Assembly (NCBI RefSeq): GCF_000264495.1
Contig: NC_017954.1
Location: 186,001 to 250,000 of the forward strand
Length of the DNA stretch: 64,000 nt
Source of the DNA: Thermogladius calderae 1633
Lineage (GTDB): Archaea > Thermoproteota > Thermoprotei_A > Sulfolobales > Desulfurococcaceae
Direction of reading: 5' to 3'
Shown: piece after piece, positions 26,566 through 35,507 of the stretch
How the letters are laid out: the number at the start of each line of letters is the position of its first letter
Position numbering within the stretch: the first letter of the stretch is position 1
The notes under the pieces: generated by a model
Told to the model about the DNA's origin: nothing
The model's input: the letters and a program-made list of their open reading frames with translations, nothing else
Database searches by the model: none
Made by a program: the position numbers and the translations under genes

Positions 26566-27924
26566 TTGGTCTTGTCCAGCGGGAACCTAAAGGTCCACTG
26601 GCTTCTCAGGAGACCGGCTCGCATGGAGCTGTTCAAGGTCGTAGACGCAGGCTTACACACTAAAATGGTTGGAGAGAGCATGAGAGACAGGAGGATAGGC
26701 GTCTACGTTCACATACCGTACTGCAAGACTACATGCCCCTTCTGCCCCTACTTCAAGACCGTACTGAGATCAAGGGACGAGGTCGAGAAGTACCTCCGCG
26801 CCGTCGTGAGCGAGATAGATGTCTACGGGAGACTACTCGAGGGCGGCGGCTACGAGGTCGTCGAGATACACGTGGGCGGCGGCACGCCGAGTCTAGTACC
26901 AGCATCCTTCTTCAAGGAGCTCTACGAGAAGCTGTCAGAGTACTTCACCTTGAAGACGAACATCGGGATAGAGGCGAACCCCGAGGACCTAACCAGTAGC
27001 GAGTACACTGGTGAGCTCTACAAGAACGAAGTCGGCGAGGTGAGTATAGGGGCCCAGAGCTTCAACGGGAAGGTCTTGAAGGCGCTCGGCAGGAAGCACA
27101 CTGTCGAAGACAACGTTAGGGCTGTCGAGAACGCTGTCAAGGCTGGTTTCAAGTGGGTTAACGTAGACTTGATGTTCCTTCCGCCTAGTATAAGAGGCTA
27201 CGTGGAGATCAGCCCGGAGGAGGGCTTGACCATATTCGAGGACGACCTAAAGAGGGCTCTCGAGCTAGGAGCGCACCAGATAACGTTTTATCCCACAATA
27301 ATCCCACGCCACTCGCCAGGTTTCAAGCTGGTGGAACAGGGTAGACTAGCCCAGGACGAGAGACTAGTCGACAAGTTCGTGGAGAGGGCCCTGGACTTCG
27401 TGGAAAACAAGAAACTCAGATTAGTCAGAGTGTACTCGATCTCGAGAGAGCAGTACGAGTACGCGACCGTGAACCTGGAGATGGTCGGCCCACTCTTAGG
27501 CCTTGGCGCAGGGGCGTGGAGTAACACGGGTCTCTACCAGTACATCAACGTGCACGATGTCCAGTCCTATGTACGTCTAGTGAACGAAGGTAAGCCGCCG
27601 GCAGTGTACTACAGGAGCCTCGAGAAGTCCACTATCGCTTGGAGAGCCCTCTTCGACCAGTTGAGTAGTGGAGTGGTCAAGACAAGGCTTTTCAACGAGC
27701 TAGGTGTAGAAAAGATCCCCTACAGTATTAGGGCCTTCCTCGAGTTGGCTACTCTAGCGGGGCTCCTGGAGAAGAGAGGTGGAGACTACTACCTGACGAG
27801 AAAGGGCGTCGTCGAGGTCTACAAGTCCGTCATAAACTACGTCGCCGAAATACCCGTGAAAGCAACAATGATCCTCGAGAAGCACAGCAGGCAGGAGAGC
27901 ATGCCGGATAAGATAGTAGTTTAG
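26566..27924 (+). CDS. HemN/HemW-like radical SAM protein
   Basis: 452 residues. The 4Fe-4S cluster motif CKTTCPFC is at about residue 53-60, followed by HVGGGTPSLV (the GGGTPS SAM loop), the EANPEDL block and SIGAQSFN, all typical of the coproporphyrinogen oxidase/HemW branch. The C-terminal winged-helix-like part is shorter and divergent (about 360-452). Haem biosynthesis versus haem trafficking cannot be separated by sight, and the archaeal role may differ. TTG 26566 is the longest start; ATG 26623 (MELFKVVDAG) and ATG 26680 (MRDRRIGV) are alternatives. Confidence 0.82.
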   Translation: MVLSSGNLKVHWLLRRPARMELFKVVDAGLHTKMVGESMRDRRIGVYVHIPYCKTTCPFCPYFKTVLRSRDEVEKYLRAVVSEIDVYGRLLEGGGYEVVEIHVGGGTPSLVPASFFKELYEKLSEYFTLKTNIGIEANPEDLTSSEYTGELYKNEVGEVSIGAQSFNGKVLKALGRKHTVEDNVRAVENAVKAGFKWVNVDLMFLPPSIRGYVEISPEEGLTIFEDDLKRALELGAHQITFYPTIIPRHSPGFKLVEQGRLAQDERLVDKFVERALDFVENKKLRLVRVYSISREQYEYATVNLEMVGPLLGLGAGAWSNTGLYQYINVHDVQSYVRLVNEGKPPAVYYRSLEKSTIAWRALFDQLSSGVVKTRLFNELGVEKIPYSIRAFLELATLAGLLEKRGGDYYLTRKGVVEVYKSVINYVAEIPVKATMILEKHSRQESMPDKIVV

Positions 27925-27977
27925 AGTAATGCCATAACAGACTGACACAGTAAACTCCTTGTAATCTCTAGGAGGGT

Positions 27978-28020
27978 TATTTTTAATTGGTTACCTAGGT
28001 AACCTATTACCTAGGTAACC
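27978..28020 (+). promoter_or_regulatory. Tandem palindromic operators between TATA box and start codon
   Basis: TTATTTTTAA (27978-27987) is the TATA box. Directly downstream is a perfect 16-bp palindrome GGTTACCTAGGTAACC (27989-28004) and a second copy matching 14 of 16 bases (28005-28020, core TTACCTAGGTAA). Centres are 16 bp apart. The pair covers the transcription start and ends 3 bp before the ATG at 28024, an arrangement expected to block polymerase when bound. Confidence 0.7.
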
Positions 28021-28023
28021 TGC

Positions 28024-28977
28024 ATGTTGTTTGACCTAAGACCCAAGGAGAAGAGAGAAGAGTTATACGGGCGGGAGAAAGAGCTCGAGGAGCTACACAG
28101 GCTCACCAAAAGCGAGTGGGTTGTAGTCCTCGGCAGGAGAATGACGGGTAAGACCTCGCTCCTAAAGGTCTTCTTAAACGAGGTGGGCGGTTTGTACGTG
28201 AACCTCGCTGGAGTAAGGAGTATGCGAGGGTTTGTCGAAGAGTTGATGAAACACGCTAGGAAACTGAACATAGAAATAACCATGGGGCCCCTGACTATAA
28301 GCTGGACAAGGCTCGCTGAGGATGTCTTCTCGAAGCTTGAGGGCAGAATTATCGGGTTAGACGAGGTGCAGGAACTCCCACGTAACTACATGTTGAAACT
28401 ACTCAAGAAGGTCTGGGACACTTACGACGTAAAGCTCGTCTTCACGGGTTCCCTGGTGGGAGTTATCACGGGGCTACTAGAGCCCACGCCGCAGAGCCCC
28501 TTGTATGGGAGGCAGCCGGCGAAGATAGAGCTAAAGCCTTTCCCTAGCGATGTCGGAGTCGAGTTCCTGGAAGCAGGCTTTAGAGAGTTCGATATGAGGC
28601 CTCCCCGGCTTGAGGTGGAGGAAGCGGTGGAGTCGCTAGGAGGCTACCCTGGCTGGCTTGCTTACTACGGGAACATGAGGTGTGTCAGGGGTCTAGGGCA
28701 TAGAGAGGCCCTAGAACAAGTCTACTCCGAGGGAAAGCAAGTCCTTACCCAGGAGCTCAAGAAGTTCCTAGCGGGGAGGAAGAACCCGGAGAGATATGTC
28801 AGGCTCCTCAAACTTCTCCCAGCCAAGTGGAGCGAGCTCGAGACCGCGCTAGGCATCAACGCTAAAGTGCTCTCAGACATGCTAGACAGCCTAGAGAGAG
28901 CCATGATCATAGAGAAAAAGGGTAGCACCTATACGATACCCGACCCTATAATGAGAAGACTAGTCTTGGAGCTCTGA
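28024..28977 (+). CDS. Archaeal AAA-type ATPase (PF01637-like) with C-terminal winged helix
   Basis: 317 residues. Walker A GRRMTGKTS (about 38-46), Walker B IIGLDEVQE (about 108), sensor-1-like VFTGSLVG (about 140), then a helical part and a C-terminal winged-helix (about 250-317). Family members are abundant in Thermoprotei and of unclear function; some are linked to mobile or stress elements. The strong double operator before the start implies tight repression, perhaps by its own winged helix. Codon use is somewhat less GC-biased than neighbours (more AAA, AGA and TTA), a weak hint of later acquisition. Confidence 0.85.
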   Translation: MLFDLRPKEKREELYGREKELEELHRLTKSEWVVVLGRRMTGKTSLLKVFLNEVGGLYVNLAGVRSMRGFVEELMKHARKLNIEITMGPLTISWTRLAEDVFSKLEGRIIGLDEVQELPRNYMLKLLKKVWDTYDVKLVFTGSLVGVITGLLEPTPQSPLYGRQPAKIELKPFPSDVGVEFLEAGFREFDMRPPRLEVEEAVESLGGYPGWLAYYGNMRCVRGLGHREALEQVYSEGKQVLTQELKKFLAGRKNPERYVRLLKLLPAKWSELETALGINAKVLSDMLDSLERAMIIEKKGSTYTIPDPIMRRLVLEL

Positions 28978-29011
28978 AAAAACGCCCGCCACCCCCTCTC
29001 GGCGGTGGGGA
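28976..29011 (-). terminator. Hairpin plus poly-T downstream of the DUF89 gene
   Basis: Read on the minus strand, a GC hairpin (CCACC / GGTGG or alternatively CCGCC / GGCGG) is followed by CGTTTTTTC. It lies between two convergent genes and would terminate the DUF89 transcript. The same stretch on the plus strand matches another site near 62.6 kb (see findings). Confidence 0.4.
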
Positions 29012-29081
29012 TGAATCGCGCGAGCGTTACGAGACTGGGCGGGGTGTAGGTTAGCGCGGTCGCTTAACACGTTGTCTACTT

Positions 29082-29975
29082 CTACTCTTTCCTTAACACG
29101 ACTATCTTGCCCTGGCATTTGGGGTCTCCCAGGCTCCTGGCTACAGGCGGGCACTTCGGTATGAGTATGAAGAACACCTGCTTGCCGAGGTCTACCTCCG
29201 ACAAGTACTCGTAGTGGCTCATGCCCTTGGCGACGACCACGTCTGCTTCCTTGACTAGCCTCCTCGCCTCGTCGCCCAGTTTCTCCAAGTGTACTGTGGA
29301 GCACCTGCAGCCGTAGGACGCGACGCGGTCTAACACCCTGTCCAGCCCGATGAGTGCGGCGTCCTCTATAGTGACGTCGTTCTGGAAGCCCGGCTCGTCC
29401 TTAACCAGGCCCCACACCGTGTTGCCGTACCTCTTGACCTCCCTGATCAACAGTGTGTCGTAGACAGCCTCGCCGGCGTTGTCGAAGAGCCAGAGCACCC
29501 GGAGCCCGCCACGCGAGACGGCCTCGTAGAGCTCCACCGTGTCGTCTATGCAGAACTCGTACCCCTCTACCAGGCCCGGTGTGAGCGCTTCCGGGTTGAT
29601 GTGGTTATGCCCGGCTACCCCGAGGTCTATCAAGTTGCCTAGAGCTGATAGCTTGACCAGGTACCTGAACCTACTAGGCCCGTCCAGCCCTGTAGCGTAG
29701 TCTTGGTGGAGGCCCAGGCTCCTGATCGCCAGCTCGTTCAGCTCTCTCTTGACCTTCTTGTAGTAGTCGACCACGCTGGGGAGGAGGGTTGTCAACGTGT
29801 TGTACAAGTCTGTCGCTAAATGCGTCAGCTCGGCCTCATAGCCGAAGGACGACTCGGCCAGAGAGAGGACTCTCCTAGCCGTCTCGAGCTTTTCCTCGCT
29901 GCTTGCTCTCGAGTTCTCGACCTCTCTAAGCCTGATGGTCAACAGGCAGCGTAGGCACTCGAAACTCGGCTTCAT
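29082..29975 (-). CDS. DUF89/ARMT1-like metal-dependent phosphatase
   Basis: 297 residues. An N-terminal CLRC motif (ECLRCLL) is followed by the DUF89 core with LWLFDNAGEAVYD, the NDVT element and VVAKGMSHYE, where Asp and Asn bind the metal. DUF89 enzymes hydrolyse damaged or overflow sugar phosphates (damage-control phosphatases). ATG 29975 is preferred, with GGGGTC seven bases upstream; GTG 29993 is the longer alternative. It lies downstream of tRNA-Arg on the same strand. Confidence 0.85.
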   Translation of the reverse strand: MKPSFECLRCLLTIRLREVENSRASSEEKLETARRVLSLAESSFGYEAELTHLATDLYNTLTTLLPSVVDYYKKVKRELNELAIRSLGLHQDYATGLDGPSRFRYLVKLSALGNLIDLGVAGHNHINPEALTPGLVEGYEFCIDDTVELYEAVSRGGLRVLWLFDNAGEAVYDTLLIREVKRYGNTVWGLVKDEPGFQNDVTIEDAALIGLDRVLDRVASYGCRCSTVHLEKLGDEARRLVKEADVVVAKGMSHYEYLSEVDLGKQVFFILIPKCPPVARSLGDPKCQGKIVVLRKE

Positions 29976-30024
29976 GCTAGAGACCCCGTGCACTGCTGAA
30001 TGATAGACTGGCTACCAGCGCTAG

Positions 30025-30099
30025 CGGGCCCGCCGGGACTTGAACCCGGGTCCTCCGGCTCCGCAGGCCGGCGCCCTATCCAAGCTAGGCGACGGGCCC
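30025..30099 (-). tRNA. tRNA-Arg (anticodon GCG)
   Basis: Read on the minus strand: acceptor GGGCCCG pairs with CGGGCCC, D arm GCCT...GGGC, anticodon stem CCGGC/GCCGG with loop CTGCGGA giving anticodon GCG, T arm CCGGG-TTCAAGT-CCCGG. The discriminator is G and no CCA is encoded. No intron. It decodes CGC and CGU. Confidence 0.95.
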
Positions 30100-30156
30100 T
30101 ACTTAACTCTCATCTACTAGGCCCAATTTTAACTTGCAGAGACGGCCCCGCGGTTT

Positions 30157-30819
30157 TCAAGGAGTCTTTCTGTCTAAGAGCCTCTTGACTTCCCTCGAGT
30201 ACAGGTCTGCCTGGTAGAGCGGCTCGGGCAGCTTGTGGCCTAGGAGGGTTTTCTTGACGAGTCTCACGGCCTGCTCTAGTGTAACGCTGTAGCCTATACT
30301 AACGTAGAGCTCCGCGCCGCCGTGCTCGACCACGACGCCCGCCTTCACGCCGTGGGCGTACACGTACCTGACACCGCCCTCCACCTTCTCCTCCCCGTAT
30401 AGCCTGCTCTTCGCCACCCCTACGCTGGGAATCCCGGTCACGAGCCCGACGTGGGAGGCTATACCGAAGCCCCTGGGGTGGGTTAGACCGTGCCCGTCGA
30501 CCATTAACACGTCCGGCTTCTTCTCGAGCTCTAGCAGTGCTCTTATAACCCCCGGCGCCTCTCTGAAGGCGAGTAGCCCCGGTACGTACGGTATACCCGC
30601 TCTTACAACCGCGTACTTTTTGTCGACCACCCGCATTTCGTGTAAGTCCATTAGCACCGCAACGCCGACCGAGAGGCCCCGCGTATACGAAGCGTCCAGC
30701 CCCGCGACAAGCCGGGCCTCGTCTTCGCGGAAGAGAGGCCTCTCTACGCTCGCAATGACCTGTTTAAACAGTTCTCTCTGTAACCTGGTCGCCCTGCTGT
30801 AGTCGAACAACTCCACCAT
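30157..30819 (-). CDS. nfi: Endonuclease V
   Basis: 220 residues. Cleaves DNA (and possibly RNA) next to deoxyinosine. Conserved metal-binding residues are in VAGLDASY (Asp), LLAFREAP (Glu) and MVDGHGLTHPRGFGIASHVG (Asp, His); YVPG is the wedge motif that senses the lesion. Hot acidic or hyperthermophilic life raises adenine deamination, which fits its presence. ATG 30819. It is downstream of the large protease gene, separated by a poly-T tract, so it is a separate transcript. Confidence 0.95.
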   Translation of the reverse strand: MVELFDYSRATRLQRELFKQVIASVERPLFREDEARLVAGLDASYTRGLSVGVAVLMDLHEMRVVDKKYAVVRAGIPYVPGLLAFREAPGVIRALLELEKKPDVLMVDGHGLTHPRGFGIASHVGLVTGIPSVGVAKSRLYGEEKVEGGVRYVYAHGVKAGVVVEHGGAELYVSIGYSVTLEQAVRLVKKTLLGHKLPEPLYQADLYSREVKRLLDRKTP

Positions 30820-30842
30820 CTAGTGAGAGAATGTGGGTGCCG

Positions 30843-30851
30843 GGAAAAAAG
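30843..30851 (-). terminator. Poly-T tract after the subtilase gene
   Basis: CCTTTTTTCC on the minus strand, about 12 bp after the protease stop and before the endonuclease V gene. Confidence 0.45.
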
Positions 30852-30862
30852 GGGTTTCAGGT

Positions 30863-33800
30863 TTAGAAGCCGGTCGTGATGACCGCGTTGTACGCTATGC
30901 TGAAGACTACCAGGCTGTTCGAGGTAGTGTTGTAGTAGTAGAGGCCTGTCGCGTGCCACGTCCAGCTGGGTAGTACCATTACAGTCTCGACGTAGCTCGC
31001 CGAGGAGACCGTGTAGGACACGTAGTAGTTGATGCCGTTGCTCGAGGTGCCCAGGTAGTAGCCCTGGCCTTCCAGCACTGTCGCTGTTGAGCCGTTCTGG
31101 AACGTCCTCGTGCCGAGAGGTATAGTGCTCAGGCTTGCGCCGGCTACACTACCGTCTGTGACAGCGTAGGCCTTAGCACCTAGTAGCGGATACGCTATCG
31201 AGGGCGCGGTGAAGTAGGCTGTCACGCTCAGCCCGCTGGCGGTCTGTGTCTTGACCTGGTAGGCCCTCACCACGGTTATCTCTAGCGTGACGGGGTCGTA
31301 GACGAGCCTACCGCTGTAGCTGTTGAAGGCGACTAGAATCCTGTAGAGCCCGCTCAAGGCACCTGGATACGCGTAAGTTATTGGTATGGTCGTCTCCGTG
31401 TAGCTCGTCGGCGAGACTGTTATCCTGTAGTGTGCGAGTATATCGGCGTAGGCGTGTAACGTACTCCACTTCACGGGCGCGTAGAGCCTCAAGACACTGC
31501 TCAACTGGTCACTGGGGTTCGGGTTGTACACGTAGCCTATCGACGCCGCGAGCTTGTAGCCCGAGAACAGGTTGAGGTCTCCTGAAGGCAGGAATGAGCC
31601 TCCCGGCGGCTGGACCAGGAGCTCGAGGGAGCTGGCGGGCCCGCTAGACCACCTGGCTATCAGTAGAATGCCGGCTATCCTCGGGTCTGACACGTAGACA
31701 GGTATCATCCTCCAGTCGAGGCTCTCAGTGTACCTGCCGGAGGCAGGGTCTGCGAGGCCGACCGGCGTGTAGGAGTCGTACGACAGCACTGACTTGAAGC
31801 CGCCTAGCCTGACGTACCACGTGGAGTCTAGTACAGCCGGTACGACTACTGTGGCTGGTATCACTATTACCTTGTTAGACGTGTACACCTGTATCTTGAA
31901 GTCGTAGACTCCTGGAGGCTGAGTCGAGGGCACCACTATTCTACCCGTTATCGAGCCCGTGCCGTTGACGTAGGCGTAAGGTACACTGAGCGACACCAGG
32001 TACGGTGACGCCTCCTTGTACACCCTGGCAACTATACTGACAACAACGGGCGTGGGGGCGGGGACGCTCGGGTTTGGCCTGAGCCTCAGTACAAGGTCTC
32101 CTTTAACTCTCTGCATCACGTTGCCCACAGGGATCCTGTCCTCGGTCGCTACCTTGGCGTCCGTGGTCAGCCTGTACAAGCTACCGTTGTAGCTGTCGAA
32201 GATGTCCGCCCTGATCATGTAGCCGTTGCTCGAGGGCAACATACCGTAGTATGGCGGATTGTAGGACAGGTTCTGGAAGACTATGTAGAACTCTACGTAG
32301 TCCGCGTCAGCGAAGTACACCCTGGGTAGTACGAAGTACCTCGTGGTGAAGTAGTACACGCCGCTGTAGACGGGTACCTCCCTAACGAGCTGGTGCCACA
32401 CAGCTCTCGCGAAAGCTGGGCCCTGGCCCTTCAGGTATATCGTGAAGTCGTAGGAGGAGCCCGGCGGGACTACGGCGTACAGCGCCGTGTCGGCTAACAT
32501 GCCCGCTATAACACTCGTGTAGCTACCGTACACGTTAGCGTAGTTCTCGGTGAAGGCCGCTGCTATCGGCTGCGTCAAGTACGCTGTCATGCCCCCGCTC
32601 AGTATCGTGGATACCAGTTTGTACGCGTCGACCAGCCCGCTACCCTGCTCTAGGGCAGGGTACTTCAAGTCGTTCGTGCTGCTCTTGAGCAGCACCTTGA
32701 GCTCTATGGGGGATGGCACGTAGCCGTACTTGGACATGTAGGCCTGTACGCCTAGGGCTAGGACGCCGCTAGTGAAGGGTGTCGCCTCGCTTGTACCGCC
32801 GAATAGCGTTAAGCCCCCGCCGGCACCCTCGTTGTACCCTATTACGCCACGGCCTCTACCGTCGACCGTCCTAACGCCGGCCCACTCGAACGCGCCTATG
32901 GCAGCGACGTCGGGCTTCGGGTAGCCGAGCGCGTTGGGCCCTCTGCTACTGAAGGGTACTATATCACCGCTGTAACCGGGCGGGAACCCGTACAACCTGA
33001 AGTACTCCATGTTCGTGGAAGCGGCAACCTCTATTATCAACAGGTCGGCACCGGGCGCGGATATAGTCGTGTAGCCCGGCCCGTAGTTCCCAGCCGCGAA
33101 CACTATGGTTACGTTGTGGTTGACCAGCAGGTTGACGGATATTATCTGGTCAAAGACTGCCGACAGGTAGTCCATGCCGGGGCCCTGGTGACCCCACCTA
33201 GCCAGGTTTACGTAGCCCCAGCTGTTGCTGATTATGTGAGCCCTCCTCACGCCGCTAGGCACAGGGTAGAGGGCGTTGTAAGTCGGGTCGTAGACCCAGT
33301 CCCAGCCACCCAGCCAGTACTCCACTGGTATCAGGTCTCCGAAGTAGAACCCCGTGCCGGCAGATAGCTTGGCCTCGGGGGCGACACCGAATAGTTTGTA
33401 CACCTCACCGGGGGTTTTGGAGTAGCCTGTGTAGTTGAGCCTACCCCTAGCGGCGATAACTGTAGCCACACTAGTGCCGTGCCCCTGCCAGTCCGTCAGT
33501 ATAGCGATGTAGTTGCCTCTAGGGTCTAAGCCGGGGTACTCGCCGGGCTGACCGAACGTGAAGGTGGGGTACGAGTAGGTGTAGTTCGCTAAACCGTACG
33601 AGTCTATGTAAGCGCCCGCTATCACGCCGACGCCGAAGTCTATAATGCCGTCACCATTGAAGTCCCTGCCGACCACGTCGTTTACGCCCAGCTTGAAGAG
33701 TTGCTCGTCGTTAAAGCTGTAGTCTAGCCAGGCGGGGTTCGGGGCAGCCCATAACACTGTGCCCAGCGTGCTGTTCTCCAGGCTCCTCATGGTCACGGAC

Positions 33801-34801
33801 AAGGCGTAGAACGCCGAAGACAAGTCGAACATCACGGCGTTGTACACTCCGGGAGTGTCGGCGTCCACGAGCAGAGTGGGGATCCTTACTCTTACGTAGT
33901 TGCCTGTCAGCGAGTCGGAGAAGAACCACTCTAGGAAGCCGAACTTGTAGACGCCGCTCTTACTCACGGGCGGAGCCGTGTAGTTGACCGTCACCCTTAC
34001 TGTGTACACGTATGGGTACCCGTACTGACCGGAGTAGAGGGTGCTGAACACTGGGACGATAGCGCCGCTCGTGTTCAGGTAGCCGTTAGCGTCTCTCACA
34101 ACAGTAATGGGCGTCAGCGCTATGTGCTCGTCGTTGACTACCACGAGCGGTGTACCAGAGGAGTCCCTCGCGACCGCGTCTAGCCCAAGCTCGGGGTTGG
34201 TGAAGTCTACACCGGTGTCTACTATGCCAACTATCACTCCCTTACCTTTGTAGCCGTAGGTGGACCACTCCCTCTTTACGCCTAGTACGTCTAGGCTCGA
34301 GAAAGTACTGTAACCGCCAGCGCCAGCGACCTGGCTGGGGCTCTTGTCCTCGAACGCCATCGACTTAAGCCTGGCCTGGTCCGAGAACAGCTCCTCCAAG
34401 GATGGTGAAGGCATGATACTCAAGACGCCGGGTAGCCCGGCTAGCTTGACGAGCCCCTCTCTCGAGACAGCCACGTGCGCGACTACTACGCCGTTGGGTA
34501 GCGGGACGTAGTACTTTATCTTAGCGTACTCCCTGACGTAGGAGAGCGCCTGCTTGAACGCCACGAGGATGAAGGGCTTGTATACCTGTGAGCCACCGCT
34601 GGTTACGACCTGGACGCCCGGCTCCTGCGCGTCTACAACCTTGGGGCTAGGGCTATCGAAGACCTCTAGCAGGCTCTTCACGTCCGTGACCCTGCTTGGA
34701 GGCAGGTTCGCTGCCTGACCCACCGGCACTACTGTAAGGAGGGGTAGTACTACTATAGCCAGGAAGAGTATAGGGAAAACTGCCTTCACGCGTATATTCA
34801 T
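30863..34801 (-). CDS. Large secreted subtilisin-like serine protease (S8)
   Basis: About 1312 residues. Signal peptide (residues 1-30), a propeptide-like region, then a subtilase domain with catalytic Asp in GIVDTGVDF (about 196), His in GHGTSVA (about 440) and Ser in FGGTSEATPF (about 670). A long insert between Asp and His, and more than 600 residues of beta-rich C-terminal domains, resemble pyrolysin/STABLE-type cell-surface proteases of hyperthermophiles. No clear C-terminal anchor. ATG 34801 is chosen with AGGTG upstream; GTG 34822 overlaps a putative operator. It likely digests extracellular protein for peptide growth. Confidence 0.9.
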   Translation of the reverse strand: MNIRVKAVFPILFLAIVVLPLLTVVPVGQAANLPPSRVTDVKSLLEVFDSPSPKVVDAQEPGVQVVTSGGSQVYKPFILVAFKQALSYVREYAKIKYYVPLPNGVVVAHVAVSREGLVKLAGLPGVLSIMPSPSLEELFSDQARLKSMAFEDKSPSQVAGAGGYSTFSSLDVLGVKREWSTYGYKGKGVIVGIVDTGVDFTNPELGLDAVARDSSGTPLVVVNDEHIALTPITVVRDANGYLNTSGAIVPVFSTLYSGQYGYPYVYTVRVTVNYTAPPVSKSGVYKFGFLEWFFSDSLTGNYVRVRIPTLLVDADTPGVYNAVMFDLSSAFYALSVTMRSLENSTLGTVLWAAPNPAWLDYSFNDEQLFKLGVNDVVGRDFNGDGIIDFGVGVIAGAYIDSYGLANYTYSYPTFTFGQPGEYPGLDPRGNYIAILTDWQGHGTSVATVIAARGRLNYTGYSKTPGEVYKLFGVAPEAKLSAGTGFYFGDLIPVEYWLGGWDWVYDPTYNALYPVPSGVRRAHIISNSWGYVNLARWGHQGPGMDYLSAVFDQIISVNLLVNHNVTIVFAAGNYGPGYTTISAPGADLLIIEVAASTNMEYFRLYGFPPGYSGDIVPFSSRGPNALGYPKPDVAAIGAFEWAGVRTVDGRGRGVIGYNEGAGGGLTLFGGTSEATPFTSGVLALGVQAYMSKYGYVPSPIELKVLLKSSTNDLKYPALEQGSGLVDAYKLVSTILSGGMTAYLTQPIAAAFTENYANVYGSYTSVIAGMLADTALYAVVPPGSSYDFTIYLKGQGPAFARAVWHQLVREVPVYSGVYYFTTRYFVLPRVYFADADYVEFYIVFQNLSYNPPYYGMLPSSNGYMIRADIFDSYNGSLYRLTTDAKVATEDRIPVGNVMQRVKGDLVLRLRPNPSVPAPTPVVVSIVARVYKEASPYLVSLSVPYAYVNGTGSITGRIVVPSTQPPGVYDFKIQVYTSNKVIVIPATVVVPAVLDSTWYVRLGGFKSVLSYDSYTPVGLADPASGRYTESLDWRMIPVYVSDPRIAGILLIARWSSGPASSLELLVQPPGGSFLPSGDLNLFSGYKLAASIGYVYNPNPSDQLSSVLRLYAPVKWSTLHAYADILAHYRITVSPTSYTETTIPITYAYPGALSGLYRILVAFNSYSGRLVYDPVTLEITVVRAYQVKTQTASGLSVTAYFTAPSIAYPLLGAKAYAVTDGSVAGASLSTIPLGTRTFQNGSTATVLEGQGYYLGTSSNGINYYVSYTVSSASYVETVMVLPSWTWHATGLYYYNTTSNSLVVFSIAYNAVITTGF

Positions 34802-34820
34802 ACAGAGGTACACCTGTCCC

Positions 34821-34861
34821 ACTCGACTAATTATTCTAGACTTAAGTCGAGTAAATAAATT
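34821..34861 (-). promoter_or_regulatory. Protease promoter with inverted repeat operator
   Basis: On the minus strand TTTATTTA (34861-34854) is the TATA box. Immediately downstream an 8-bp inverted repeat, ACTCGACT (34821-34828) and AGTCGAGT (34845-34852), encloses the small palindrome ACTTAAGT. The repeat covers the expected transcription start about 28 bp before the ATG, so a repressor could act there. Confidence 0.5.
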
Positions 34862-34898
34862 TTCACCAACGGTCTTAGAAAAGCGGAAGGGTCTTCCC

Positions 34899-35507
34899 TC
34901 AGCGGGTCGTGGACCTGGCCAGCAAGTGTTCCTCGCTCTTAATACCCTCCCTAGTTATGACTAGGACGTCGACGCCGTCGCCCGACAAGACGTCCCTCTC
35001 TATAGCGGCCAAGACAGCTTTGACAGCCAGGTTCTTCGCCTCTTCGAGCGGCATGTCCTCCCTGTAGCTCTGCTCGATTATGCTCAGAGCTAGCTGAGAG
35101 CCCGAGCCCAGCGCAGTGTACCTCTCCTCTAGCAGACTGCCTACGGCGTCTAGCACGAAAAGGCTCGGGGCCTCGTCGAAGCCGCCCACCACTGCCTCTG
35201 TCAGCATTGGGAATAGCTTGTAACTGTAGAGGATTATAGAGAGCAGCTTGGCGAGGCTCCTGGTCTTGATCTCCCTCCCGTGCTCGAGCTCGTAGTTCTT
35301 TGCCTCGGTCTTGAGCACTCTATACAGGAAGTTCATGTCCCCTGTTAAGCCCGCGAACCCTACCGCTGTGTGCTCGGTGATCGGGAACAGCTTCCTTACA
35401 CTCTTACTCAAGATGAAGCCGTCGTATGTCATCCTCTTCTCGCCGGCCAGGACTACGCCGCTGCTGGTCTTGATCCCGATTACTGTGCCTGGTAGAACAG
35501 CCCCCAA
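34899..35507 (-). CDS. psmB: Proteasome beta subunit, non-canonical active site
   Basis: 202 residues. A clear 20S beta fold (GIKTSSGVVLAGEKR, GSGSQLALS, SGDGVDVLVI), but the N-terminus reads LPGTVIGIKT where active subunits have TTTVGIK: the Thr1 position aligns with Gly, and Asp17 is Glu. Lys33 is kept. The first beta subunit of Sulfolobus is similar and is regarded as structural. TTG 35507 is chosen because AAGGTGG lies just upstream; GTG 35516 is inside that site. Together with the active subunit at 21181 it would form mixed rings. A one-residue realignment placing the Thr at position 1 cannot be excluded. Confidence 0.9.
   Translation of the reverse strand: MGAVLPGTVIGIKTSSGVVLAGEKRMTYDGFILSKSVRKLFPITEHTAVGFAGLTGDMNFLYRVLKTEAKNYELEHGREIKTRSLAKLLSIILYSYKLFPMLTEAVVGGFDEAPSLFVLDAVGSLLEERYTALGSGSQLALSIIEQSYREDMPLEEAKNLAVKAVLAAIERDVLSGDGVDVLVITREGIKSEEHLLARSTTR

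Noticed and set aside
30876-30903. GTGATGA...CTGA on the plus strand at the protease 3' end
   Set aside because: Lies antisense inside coding sequence, with no C'/D' pair and no TATA box; likely chance.
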